DNA of 19,867 nt from Chloroflexota bacterium (GTDB taxonomy: Bacteria > Chloroflexota > Anaerolineae > UBA3071). Made by a program: the position numbers and the translations under genes. Location of the stretch: contig JACNHM010000336.1 of the NCBI GenBank assembly GCA_014383605.1, positions 1 to 19,867 on the forward strand. The letters are read 5' to 3'. Numbering within the stretch: the stretch's first letter is position 1; every line of letters starts with the position of its first letter. This document shows positions 1 to 12,797 of the stretch, one piece after another. The notes beneath the pieces are model-generated. The model ran no database searches, was not told where the DNA came from, and saw nothing but the letters and a program-made list of their open reading frames with translations.

Positions 1-56
1 CCGATGGTCCCCACGTTCAGGTGCGGCTTGTCGCGCACAAATTTCTTCTTGGACAC
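1..56 (-). CDS. tuf: Elongation factor Tu, N-terminal fragment (runs off the window)
   Basis: EF-Tu is the GTPase that delivers aminoacyl-tRNA to the ribosomal A site in the cytoplasm. Only the first 18 codons are inside the window; they read MSKKKFVRDKPHLNVGTI, which matches the conserved EF-Tu start up to just before the GHVDHGKT P-loop. The start codon is GTG (54-56), supported by a strong Shine-Dalgarno AAGGAGGT at 61-68, four bases upstream. It is the last visible gene of the str operon, after rpsL, rpsG and fusA, but a separate promoter and a long leader lie in the fusA-tuf gap. Identity is secure because of both sequence and position; the rest of the gene cannot be assessed. Confidence 0.93.
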   Translation of the reverse strand, partial: MSKKKFVRDKPHLNVGTI

Positions 57-225
57 TTCAACCTCCTTGCAATTGCTTCCTCAGAGCAACAAAAGACGAG
101 GAACTCGGAAACGCCCATCTACACACGGTACACAACACAGCGTTCCGCGTTCCTCATTGGCCAGACACAGTCATTGGATGCCCTCGTGCAAGGGCAAATA
201 TATGCCAAGATACTCAGTGATACGA
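57..225 (-). promoter_or_regulatory. tuf 5' leader with terminator-like hairpin
   Basis: This is the predicted untranslated leader of about 170 nt between the tuf promoter and its GTG start. A 13-bp inverted repeat with one mismatch (arms 98-110 and 143-155) can form a long stem in the minus-strand RNA, extended by CG/CG across a one-base bulge. The 3' arm is followed by GUCUUUUGUUGC, a short U-tract as in a weak intrinsic terminator. A second hairpin, UGCCCU/AGGGCA with a six-base loop, lies at 179-196. The arrangement suggests attenuation of tuf, but that is inference; no known leader family was recognised. Confidence 0.4.
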
Positions 226-231
226 ACAAAC

Positions 232-259
232 ATTATACGCCTAACGCGCATCTTGGCAA
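232..259 (-). promoter_or_regulatory. Predicted sigma-70-type promoter for tuf
   Basis: On the minus strand the -35 box TTGCCA (plus 254-259) and the consensus -10 box TATAAT (plus 232-237) are separated by 16 bases. They lie just after the fusA stop codon. Transcription would start near 225, giving tuf its own transcript in addition to read-through from fusA. This fits the high demand for EF-Tu. The boxes are read directly from the sequence; activity is inferred. Confidence 0.6.
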
Positions 260-278
260 ATCCAAGACCTCACTTTAG

Positions 279-2351
279 TCACAAGCCGAGGATTCTCCGC
301 ATGACCTCCGGCGGCACGACGTCATAACAGGAAAATTCCATCGTGAAGGTACCTCGCCCCTGCGTCGCTGAACGCAAACCGGTCGCATACCCGAACATCT
401 CAGCCAACGGCACCATGGCCCGCACAGCCTGTACCCCTGGTGAGTGCGGTTCCAGTCCCTCAATCTGCCCTCGCCGACGGCTCAGATCGCTGATCACCTC
501 ACCCGTGAAGGCTTCCGGCACGACAGCCTCAACACCCATGACTGGTTCCAGCAATACCGGATGGGCATCCTGCACACCGTTGCGCAGAGCCATGGAGCCA
601 GCAATTTTGAAGGCACTGGGTGAGGACTCTTCCTCGTCATAAGAGCCGTCCACCAAAGCAACCCTGATGTCGGTCAGAGGGTAGCCTGCCAACACCCCAC
701 TTTCCATCGCCTCGCTCACACCCTGTTCCACAGCGGGGACAAACTCCGCTGGCACCACCTGTTCCCCCACCTGGTTATCAAAAACAAAGCCCTGCCCCTT
801 CTCCAAGGGCTCCAGCTCCAGCCACACATGGCCGTACTGCCCCTTGCCGCCTGCTTGACGGATGAAATGCCCTTCAGCTCGCACAGGTCGGGTGATGGTC
901 TCCTTGTAGGTTACCTGGGGCCGCCCTATATTGGCCTTCACCCTGAATTCCCGCAGCATGCGCTCCACCATCACTTCGAGGTGTAGTTCGCCCATGCCGG
1001 AGATAATGGTCTGAGCAGTCTGCTCGTCCATCTTCACCCGGAACGTGGGGTCTTCCTCGGCCAGACGCTGCAAGGCGTCATTCATGCGATCCTGATCGGC
1101 CTGCGTCCGCGGCTCGATAGCTACCGAGATCACAGGCTCTGGGAAGGTGATGGACTCCAGAATAATCGGCGCCTGCGGGTCACACAGAGTCTCACCAGTG
1201 AAGGTGTGCTTCAACCCCAACACGGCGGCGATGTCGCCGGCTTCGACCTCATTGATATCTTCCCGCTTGTTAGCCCTCATGCGCAGCAGGCGGCCCATGC
1301 GCTCCTTGCGTTCCTTGTTGGCATTGCGAACGGTCACTCCCTGCCGCAAGGTTCCCGAATAGACGCGCAGGTAAGCCAGACGCCCCACATAGGGATCAGA
1401 TACGATCTTGAAGACCAGCGCTGCCAATGGCCCCTCGGGATCAGGAGGGCGAGGCTCTCCTTTCTCGGTATAGGGGTTGACACCCACAATGGGCGGAATA
1501 TCCAGAGGCGAGGGGAGGTATTCCATTACAGCGTCGAGCAACGGCTGTATCCCCTTGTTGCGCAAGGCCGAGCCACACAGCACCGGCACCAAGGTGCCAG
1601 CAATCGCCGCCCGACGCAACGCAGCGCGCAGGTCGTCGGCAGTGCAGGGCTCCTCCTCTAGATAGCGGCACAGCACTTCCTCGTCCACCTCTGCCAGCTG
1701 TTCCACCAGCTTTTCCCGCTGCTGCCGCACTTCCTCTTGCATCCAGGAAGGTATCTGCGCCTCCTGTTGTCGCGCCCCCAGCTCCTCCGCAGGAAAAACC
1801 CAGGCTCGTTCCTCCAGCAGGTCAACGACCCCCTCGAAATCAGCCTCTTTGCCCAGCGGGAGCTGAATCACAGCAGGATTGGCAGCCAGCCGCTCGCGGA
1901 TCATGTCCACGGTGCGCTCGAAGTTGGCCCCTATGCGATCCATCTTGTTGACGAAGCAGATGCGAGGTACCTCAAAACGATCTGCCTGCCGCCATACGGT
2001 CTCCGACTGTGGCTCCACGCCGGCCACGGCGTCGAAGATGACCACGCCGCCATCCAGCACGCGCAGGCTGCGCTGCACCTCGGCGGTGAAGTCAATGTGG
2101 CCGGGCGTGTCCACGATGTTGATCTGATATTCCCTCCAGACGCAGGTGACGGCCGCCGCAGTGATGGTGATCCCCCGCTCACGTTCCTGATCCATCCAGT
2201 CGGTCACCGTCGTGCCCTCGTCTACATTGCCCAGGCGGTGTGTCCTGCCGGTGTAGTAGAGGATACGCTCAGTCGTCGTGGTCTTGCCCGCATCAATGTG
2301 GGCGATGATCCCTATATTTCGTGTGCGTTGCAGAGGATATTCCCGAGCCAT
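279..2351 (-). CDS. fusA: Elongation factor G
   Basis: EF-G is the GTPase that drives ribosomal translocation and, with RRF, ribosome recycling. The 690-residue product has the normal length. The G domain shows the P-loop AHIDAGKT (17-24), switch I RGITI (59-63), DTPGH (81-85) and NKMD (135-138). Domains II-V follow, with typical segments such as the MGELHLEV block and a C-terminal half rich in conserved Gly. The ATG start is chosen because [15 protein letters not shown] aligns with the family N-terminus; the Shine-Dalgarno is weak. It follows rpsG after 53 nt and precedes tuf, the classic str operon order, and is probably co-transcribed from the promoter before rpsL. There are no disruptions or unusual residues in the GTPase motifs. 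Confidence 0.98.
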   Translation of the reverse strand: MAREYPLQRTRNIGIIAHIDAGKTTTTERILYYTGRTHRLGNVDEGTTVTDWMDQERERGITITAAAVTCVWREYQINIVDTPGHIDFTAEVQRSLRVLDGGVVIFDAVAGVEPQSETVWRQADRFEVPRICFVNKMDRIGANFERTVDMIRERLAANPAVIQLPLGKEADFEGVVDLLEERAWVFPAEELGARQQEAQIPSWMQEEVRQQREKLVEQLAEVDEEVLCRYLEEEPCTADDLRAALRRAAIAGTLVPVLCGSALRNKGIQPLLDAVMEYLPSPLDIPPIVGVNPYTEKGEPRPPDPEGPLAALVFKIVSDPYVGRLAYLRVYSGTLRQGVTVRNANKERKERMGRLLRMRANKREDINEVEAGDIAAVLGLKHTFTGETLCDPQAPIILESITFPEPVISVAIEPRTQADQDRMNDALQRLAEEDPTFRVKMDEQTAQTIISGMGELHLEVMVERMLREFRVKANIGRPQVTYKETITRPVRAEGHFIRQAGGKGQYGHVWLELEPLEKGQGFVFDNQVGEQVVPAEFVPAVEQGVSEAMESGVLAGYPLTDIRVALVDGSYDEEESSPSAFKIAGSMALRNGVQDAHPVLLEPVMGVEAVVPEAFTGEVISDLSRRRGQIEGLEPHSPGVQAVRAMVPLAEMFGYATGLRSATQGRGTFTMEFSCYDVVPPEVMRRILGL

Positions 2352-2404
2352 CGCTACTCATGTCTCTGCTTCGTTCTCAGTAGATCAGAAAAGGCACCCA
2401 CAAA

Positions 2405-2875
2405 CTACCATCGGTAATGAGCAAAGGCACGGTTGGCCTCGGCCATTTTGTGGGTGTCTTCCTTCTTCTTGACCGTCGTCCCCACGCCTTTGGCCGTGTC
2501 CATCAGCTCCGCGGCCAGCTTCTCGGCCATGGACTTGCCCGAGCGCGCGCGGGCATGGCGGATGATCCAGCGCATGGACAGACTCATCCGGCGATCCGGA
2601 GACACTTCCACGGGCACCTGATAGGTCGCGCCGCCCACGCGTCGCGACTTGACTTCCAAGACAGGGGCAGCATTCACGATCGCCTGCTCGAACACCTCGA
2701 TCCCCGGACTCTGAGCGCGCTTCTCGATGATGTCCAGCGCATCATACATGATGCGCTCCGCCACACTCTTCTTACCCCGCAGCATTAACTTGTTAACAAA
2801 GCGGGTCAGCATCTCGTTCTGATATTTCGGGTCAGGGATAACTTCCCGCTTCGACGGACGATAGCGTCGCGGCAT
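2405..2875 (-). CDS. rpsG: 30S ribosomal protein S7
   Basis: S7 nucleates assembly of the 3' major domain of 16S rRNA and forms the head of the 30S subunit near the E site. The 156-residue length is standard. Diagnostic stretches are the N-terminal [12 protein letters not shown], the [17 protein letters not shown] helix, [14 protein letters not shown] and the C-terminal [13 protein letters not shown]. The ATG start is fixed by AGGAGG at 2881-2886, five bases upstream. The gap to rpsL is only 26 nt, too short for the S7-binding translational operator found between these genes in Escherichia coli, so S7 autoregulation, if present, must work elsewhere. It lies in the str operon between rpsL and fusA. 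Confidence 0.98.
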   Translation of the reverse strand: MPRRYRPSKREVIPDPKYQNEMLTRFVNKLMLRGKKSVAERIMYDALDIIEKRAQSPGIEVFEQAIVNAAPVLEVKSRRVGGATYQVPVEVSPDRRMSLSMRWIIRHARARSGKSMAEKLAAELMDTAKGVGTTVKKKEDTHKMAEANRAFAHYRW

Positions 2876-2901
2876 AGTAGCCTCCTACTGCTGTATAACC
2901 G

Positions 2902-3276
<375 letters not shown>

Positions 3277-3372
3277 TTCTATTCCTCCTGAGATACTGTT
3301 ACAGCCTGGCAGTCTCTAGATGATCACGAGAATGCCCCGATAGGCGACAGGTGAACCTGACCACAAATATAC

Positions 3373-3401
3373 ATTTTAGCACACGAGCTTCTAGCCGTCA
3401 A
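3373..3401 (-). promoter_or_regulatory. Predicted sigma-70-type promoter for the str operon (rpsL)
   Basis: The minus strand shows -35 TTGACG (plus 3396-3401) and -10 TAAAAT (plus 3373-3378) with the optimal 17-base spacer. The start point would be near 3366, leaving a leader of about 90 nt before the TTG start of rpsL. This means rpsL-rpsG-fusA has its own promoter and need not depend on read-through from rpoC. Confidence 0.7.
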
Positions 3402-3588
3402 ATCCTTCACCTCACGAACTCGCGGGCGCAAGCCGCAAGGCGCAGTGATGGATGGGAAGCGAGGGGACATCCCTCGTACTCCCCGGGCTTTCGCTGCGCA
3501 CGCCCCTCACGAACGCGCGGCGGTGGGGCGCAAGCCGCTACCCTTGCCGAGTCGCGTGAGCAGCGATTTCCGATCCACAATGGCGGCT
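3402..3588 (-). repeat. rpoC-rpsL spacer with degenerate direct repeat and hairpins
   Basis: The stretch downstream of the rpoC stop codon contains two related copies, in the same orientation, of a motif whose minus-strand core is GCGGCTTGCGCCC followed by GTTCGTGAGG. One copy is at about 3410-3436 and the other at 3505-3538; the second has extra bases between the two core parts. The second copy takes part in a possible stem (3486-3490 plus 3500-3506 against 3525-3536). A short hairpin CGAGGG-GACAT-CCCTCG occurs at 3460-3476. None is followed by a U-tract, so no intrinsic terminator for rpoC can be called. No coding signal was seen. Confidence 0.4.
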
Positions 3589-8298
<4,710 letters not shown>

Positions 8299-8393
8299 GA
8301 TCCATCCCTCTCAAAGAAACTAGTCCATCGGTGTATCTTGGTTATGCGATCTTCGCAGCGGCAGCGCAGCAACGAAACATGCCTGCCAGCACG

Positions 8394-11300
8394 CTAGATC
8401 TCGTCTTCTTCTTCGTCTTGCAGCAACTCCCTGCTCATGGGGCCAGGAACGCTGAGGCTGAAACCCAACTCGGGCAGCCTCTCCTGTTCTTCCTCCCGAC
8501 CGAAGCGTATGACCTCGCCCTCAGCGTTGATCACTTCCACGGAGAGCGCCAGGGACTGCAGTTCCTTGACCAACACGCGGAACCCTTCGGGCACCCCAGG
8601 AGCCACAATAGGCCCGCCCTTGACAATGGCCTCGTAAGCCTTGACGCGCCCGACCATATCGTCGGACTTGATGGTCAGCATCTCCTGCAACGCATGGGCT
8701 GCGCCGTACGCTTCCAGGGCCCAGACCTCCATCTCGCCGAAGCGCTGTCCGCCGAACTGCGCCTTGCCTCCCAGCGGTTGTTGAGTCACCAGCGAATAAG
8801 GGCCAGTGGAGCGCGCGTGCACCTTGTCCTCGACCAGGTGGTGGAGCTTCATCATGTTGATGATACCGACGGTCACCGGCTGATCGTAACGCTCGCCCCT
8901 CTTGCCATCATAGACAAAGGTCTTGCCCCAGGTGGGCAAAGGAATTCCTTCCTCTCGCGCCAAGCGCAGGGTCTCCTCTGTCACCTCGTCGTCGGAGAGG
9001 GCCGAGATGCGGTCCATTCCCGCCATGAGTGCTGCTCGCTCATCCTCGTCCTCCGGCTGCAGCCGATAGTCCATCTCCAGCGAGCCATCCTCGGCTTCGA
9101 TTTCCAGCGGCTCATAACGAGTCACGCGCATATTCTCGCGAACCTGCTGTTTCAGCCACTCTCGCAAGCAGACCCTGCGCGCCACCTCATCGGCCTGGCG
9201 CCGCTCCTGGGGAGATCGAGGATCATCATCGAGGACCAAGAGGTCATCTGGATCGTAGCCTTGCGGCCATTCCCTGAGCCACTCACGCAGCATAGCCTGC
9301 CGCGCATACGTCCGGTCGGCCATGACGCGGGCCGGGTCGTAGCCGCGCTCGCCCAGCCACTCCCTCAGATAGAGCGAGCGAACGTGATCATCATCCTCCA
9401 GAAGCTCTTCGGGGATTTCCTGCTCTTGGGCCCAGTCCCAGGCACGCTTGGTGGCCTTCTCCCAGGCGCGCTCAATGAGCCAGGCCCGAGCCAGTTCGGC
9501 CTCGATCTCACCCTCACTGGCTCCGTCGAAGACGGGAGATTCGGCATGGAAACCCAGGCGGTCAGCCGCCCAGCCCAAGTGAGTTTCCAGAATCTGCCCA
9601 AGGTTCATGCGTCCAGGCACGCCCAGAGGGTTGAGAATGATGTCTATCGGCGTGCCGTCGGCCAGGAAGGGCATATCCACTGTGGGCACAACACTGGAGA
9701 TCACCCCTTTGTTGCCATGGCGACCGGCCATCTTGTCGCCCTCTTTGATCTTGCGCTTCTGCGCCACCATCACCCGAGACATCTTCTCCACACCCGCGGG
9801 CAGATCGCGGTGCTCGTCACGGCTGAAGACTTTGACGTCAATGATCTTGCCTTTCTCGCCGTGCGGCAAGCGCAGGGAGGAGTCTTTGACCTCCCGCGCC
9901 TTTTCCCCGAAGATGGCCCGTAGCAACCGCTCCTCGGGACTCAGTTCCGTCTCCCCCTTCGGCGTGATCTTGCCCACCAGGATGTCCCCCGGTTCCACGC
10001 GAGCGCCGATGCGAATGATGCCTTCCTCATCGAGATACCGGAGAGCTTCCTCTCCCACGTTCGGGATATCACGCGTGATCTCCTCGGTCCCCAGCTTGGT
10101 ATCCCGGGCCTCGATCTCATGCTTCTCAATGTGGATGGAGGTGAACTTGTCCTCCTGCACCAACCGCTCGCTGATGAGGATGGCGTCCTCGTAGTTGCCT
10201 CCTTCCCAGGACATGAAGGCCACCAGCACATTCTGACCCAGGGCTAGCTCGCCACCTTGGATGCTGCTGGTATCCACCAGCACCGTGCCCTCCTCAAGGC
10301 GCTCGCCCTTTCCTACCCTCGGCCTCTGGTCAATGCAAGTGGACTGATTGCTGCGATCGTATTTCCGCAAACGATAGGTTCGCTGGGCACCATCATCGTA
10401 CAATACCGTGATCTGCTCGCCGGTCACGCCGATCACTTCCCCACTGCCTTCGGCCAAGATCAACTGGCCGGAGTCGAGGGCCGCTGGCCATTCTATGCCC
10501 GTGCCGACAAGGGGGGCCTCAGGTTGCAGAAGAGGCACCGCCTGGCGCTGCATGTTGGAACCCATCAGCGCACGGTTGGCATCATCATGCTCCAAAAAGG
10601 GGATGAGCGCCGCAGAAATGCCCACGATCTGCTTGGGTGAGATGTCCATGAAGTCCACCCGCTCCGCGTTCTCGATCAAGACACGCTGGCTCTGCCGCAC
10701 AGACACGCGGGAGGCAACGAGGCGATTGTTCTCATCCAAGGGCGCATTAGCCTGGGCCACAGTATAGCGATCCTCATCATTGGCCCCCAGATAGATATAC
10801 TCATCGGTGGCCGTGGGTACAATCTGTACCTCAGGCTTCTGCTCAGCCAGGCGGCTGATGCGCTCGGCGAGTGGCCCATCCACCTCGGCACCTTTTTCGG
10901 CGATCACCTCTCCCGAATCGGGGTCCACCACCGACTCCCTCAACATCTTTCCCACCAGCTCTTCTGCCCGGTTGGGCACGCGGCGGATGACGCGCCGATA
11001 GGGTGTTTCGATGAACCCGTATTCATTGACCCGGGCATAGGAGGCCAGGCGACCGATGAGCCCGATGTTAGGCCCTTCGGGTGTTTCGATGGGACAAATG
11101 CGACCGTAGTGCGAGTGATGCACATCGCGCACGTCAAAGCCGGCCCGCTCGCGGCGCAACCCTCCGGGCCCCAGCGCCGAGAGTGTGCGCTTATGCGTCA
11201 ATTCCGTCAAGGGATTGGTCTGATCCATGAATTGGCTGAGCTGGCTGGCCCCGAAGAACTCGCGCATGGCCCCGGTGAGCGGCCTGATGTTGATCAGGGT

Positions 11301-12416
11301 GGCCGGTGTAAGTTGTTCGGGATCGCGGGTGGACATCCGCTCCCGCACCATGCGTTCCATGCGCAGGAGGCCGATGCGAAACTGGTTCTGGATGAGCTCA
11401 TCCACCGTCTTCACCCGTCGGTTGCCCAGATGGTCAATATCATCCGGCTCCTCGACACCATTGTTGATGCGGATCATGTGCTCCACGACTTTGACCAGAT
11501 CTTCTTCGGTCAGAGTGAGGACGTCCAGTGGGACATCCAAACCAAGCCGCTGGCTGAGCTTGTAGCGCCCCACCTTTCCCAGGTCATAGCGCCGCGGCAT
11601 GAACAGAAGACTCTGCAAGAAGCCCCTGGCGTTGTCCAACGTGGCGGGATCGCCCGGCCGCATCTTCTTGTACAAGTCCAAAAGCGCGGCCTCAACCCCC
11701 GCCGCGGCATCTTCACGGTTGGGGGTGGAGGTGGGGTCCCTTTCCAGCGTCGCCGCGATATAGGGATGTTCAGGCATATTGTCCACGTGAGCGAAAAGCG
11801 CCAGCAACTCCTCGTCGCTACCATAGCCCAAGGCGCGCAGGAGCGTGGTCACCGACAGCTTGCGCTTGCGATTGACCTTGACCGAAATGACATCACGCTT
11901 CGAGGTATCGAACTCCAACCAGGCCCCGCGATCCGGGATCAATTTGGCCATGCACAGCTCGCGCCCCGTCCGGCGATCCTCTTCGATGCTGAAATAAGCC
12001 CCCGGCGAGCGAATGAGCTGGCTGACCACCACCCGCTCCGCCCCATTGATGATAAACGTGCCTTGAGGCGTCATCATCGGGAAATCGCCCATGAAAACAG
12101 GCTGCTCGATGACCTCACCCGTATCCTTGTTGATGAGACGCGTCGTGACATGCAGCGGGACGGCATAGGTCATGTCCCGCTCGCGGCATTCCTTCTCAGT
12201 GTATAGCGGCTCACCAAACCAGTACTCGCCAAAGTGAAGTTCCAGGTTCTTGCTGAAGCTCACGATGGGCGAGAGTTCATCAAATAACGCCCGCAACCCT
12301 TCCTCTTCGAACGAGCGATAGGATTCGAGCTGGACTTCGATCAACGGCGGCAGCGGCTGCATATCAGGAATGCGAGCATAGGATTTTCGTCGCAAGCGAT
12401 GGTTGTCTCTCTTCAT
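8394..12416 (-). CDS. rpoB: DNA-directed RNA polymerase subunit beta
   Basis: This is the beta subunit of RNA polymerase, 1340 residues from the chosen ATG. Landmarks are the N-terminal block with [11 protein letters not shown], the rifampicin-pocket region [35 protein letters not shown], the catalytic-core [12 protein letters not shown] and the C-terminal [24 protein letters not shown] block split by no frameshift. A lineage-type insert of about 190 residues (972-1163) lies between FDGASE and [12 protein letters not shown]. The frame is open back to a GTG at 12425, but that codon touches the Shine-Dalgarno AGGAGT (12426-12431). The ATG at 12414-12416, nine bases away, is therefore preferred; a TTG at 12417-12419 is also possible. 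It is transcribed from a consensus promoter about 300 nt upstream. The product ends with an acidic EEEDEI. Confidence 0.98.
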   Translation of the reverse strand: MKRDNHRLRRKSYARIPDMQPLPPLIEVQLESYRSFEEEGLRALFDELSPIVSFSKNLELHFGEYWFGEPLYTEKECRERDMTYAVPLHVTTRLINKDTGEVIEQPVFMGDFPMMTPQGTFIINGAERVVVSQLIRSPGAYFSIEEDRRTGRELCMAKLIPDRGAWLEFDTSKRDVISVKVNRKRKLSVTTLLRALGYGSDEELLALFAHVDNMPEHPYIAATLERDPTSTPNREDAAAGVEAALLDLYKKMRPGDPATLDNARGFLQSLLFMPRRYDLGKVGRYKLSQRLGLDVPLDVLTLTEEDLVKVVEHMIRINNGVEEPDDIDHLGNRRVKTVDELIQNQFRIGLLRMERMVRERMSTRDPEQLTPATLINIRPLTGAMREFFGASQLSQFMDQTNPLTELTHKRTLSALGPGGLRRERAGFDVRDVHHSHYGRICPIETPEGPNIGLIGRLASYARVNEYGFIETPYRRVIRRVPNRAEELVGKMLRESVVDPDSGEVIAEKGAEVDGPLAERISRLAEQKPEVQIVPTATDEYIYLGANDEDRYTVAQANAPLDENNRLVASRVSVRQSQRVLIENAERVDFMDISPKQIVGISAALIPFLEHDDANRALMGSNMQRQAVPLLQPEAPLVGTGIEWPAALDSGQLILAEGSGEVIGVTGEQITVLYDDGAQRTYRLRKYDRSNQSTCIDQRPRVGKGERLEEGTVLVDTSSIQGGELALGQNVLVAFMSWEGGNYEDAILISERLVQEDKFTSIHIEKHEIEARDTKLGTEEITRDIPNVGEEALRYLDEEGIIRIGARVEPGDILVGKITPKGETELSPEERLLRAIFGEKAREVKDSSLRLPHGEKGKIIDVKVFSRDEHRDLPAGVEKMSRVMVAQKRKIKEGDKMAGRHGNKGVISSVVPTVDMPFLADGTPIDIILNPLGVPGRMNLGQILETHLGWAADRLGFHAESPVFDGASEGEIEAELARAWLIERAWEKATKRAWDWAQEQEIPEELLEDDDHVRSLYLREWLGERGYDPARVMADRTYARQAMLREWLREWPQGYDPDDLLVLDDDPRSPQERRQADEVARRVCLREWLKQQVRENMRVTRYEPLEIEAEDGSLEMDYRLQPEDEDERAALMAGMDRISALSDDEVTEETLRLAREEGIPLPTWGKTFVYDGKRGERYDQPVTVGIINMMKLHHLVEDKVHARSTGPYSLVTQQPLGGKAQFGGQRFGEMEVWALEAYGAAHALQEMLTIKSDDMVGRVKAYEAIVKGGPIVAPGVPEGFRVLVKELQSLALSVEVINAEGEVIRFGREEEQERLPELGFSLSVPGPMSRELLQDEEEDEI

Positions 12417-12718
12417 CAATCGCACACTCCTAGTGATTCGCTAGATCGCTTCAGTTTCGGAACGTGTACGCTAGCACAAAACCAGAGGTGGTTGTACACC
12501 GGCCTGGGAAGCACAACTCCTCATGACAAAAACAAGGCTGACTTCAGGATCATCAATGGGACTCGGTGGTCCGGGAAAGGTCACGGCGGACAGCCACGTC
12601 CGCTGCCGTCTTTCCCCCGGATGCGGCACCCCGGCGGGGATGGTAAGGCAGGCTGTTAAAAGTGGTGCGCATTGCCCTCAAAGAATATGGCAACCGAAAC
12701 GATGACATAAAATGGCAA
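12417..12718 (-). promoter_or_regulatory. Long structured rpoB 5' leader, possible attenuator
   Basis: About 300 nt separate the predicted transcription start (near 12718) from the rpoB ATG, and no ORF in it looks real. The RNA can form an elaborate stem at 12571-12621: an outer CUUUC/GAAAG-type helix with CC/GG beyond a bulge, and an apical GCGGAC/GUCCGC hairpin at 12586-12603. Closer to the gene is a strong hairpin at 12485-12522 (GAGG/CCUC and UUGUGC/GUACAA helices) followed by UGGUUUUG, which resembles a weak terminator. A second U-tract (12525-12535) follows CAGCC at 12536-12540, which can pair with GGCUG in the apical loop (12591-12595). That would give mutually exclusive folds. No known leader family was recognised. 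Confidence 0.5.
12426..12431 (-). promoter_or_regulatory. Shine-Dalgarno that decides the rpoB start
   Basis: The minus strand reads AGGAGT-GTGCGATTG-ATG. The GTG directly abutting the site cannot be used with this ribosome-binding site. Initiation at the ATG (spacing nine) or the preceding TTG (spacing six) is expected. Confidence 0.6.
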
Positions 12719-12724
12719 TCAGGT

Positions 12725-12753
12725 ATTATAGTAAGTAACCCATGTTCTGTCAA
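12725..12753 (-). promoter_or_regulatory. Consensus sigma-70-type promoter for rpoB-rpoC
   Basis: The minus strand carries a perfect -35 TTGACA (plus 12748-12753) and a perfect -10 TATAAT (plus 12725-12730) with a 17-base spacer. It lies 44 bases after the uvrA stop codon and points at rpoB. This is the best promoter in the window, as expected for a housekeeping polymerase operon. Confidence 0.8.
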
Positions 12754-12797
12754 ATCAGCAGACACATTTGCGCGATACCACTGCCCCGGACTGCGCA

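Noticed and set aside
4..327. Plus-strand small frames across the fusA-tuf gap
   Set aside because: They overlap the tuf start, tuf promoter and fusA end in antisense, and the translations resemble nothing.
3460..3536. Intrinsic terminator for rpoC
   Set aside because: Stable hairpins exist, but none is followed by a run of U on the minus strand.
12416..12425. GTG at 12425 as the rpoB start
   Set aside because: It directly abuts the AGGAGT ribosome-binding site, leaving no spacing; the ATG nine bases away is better placed.
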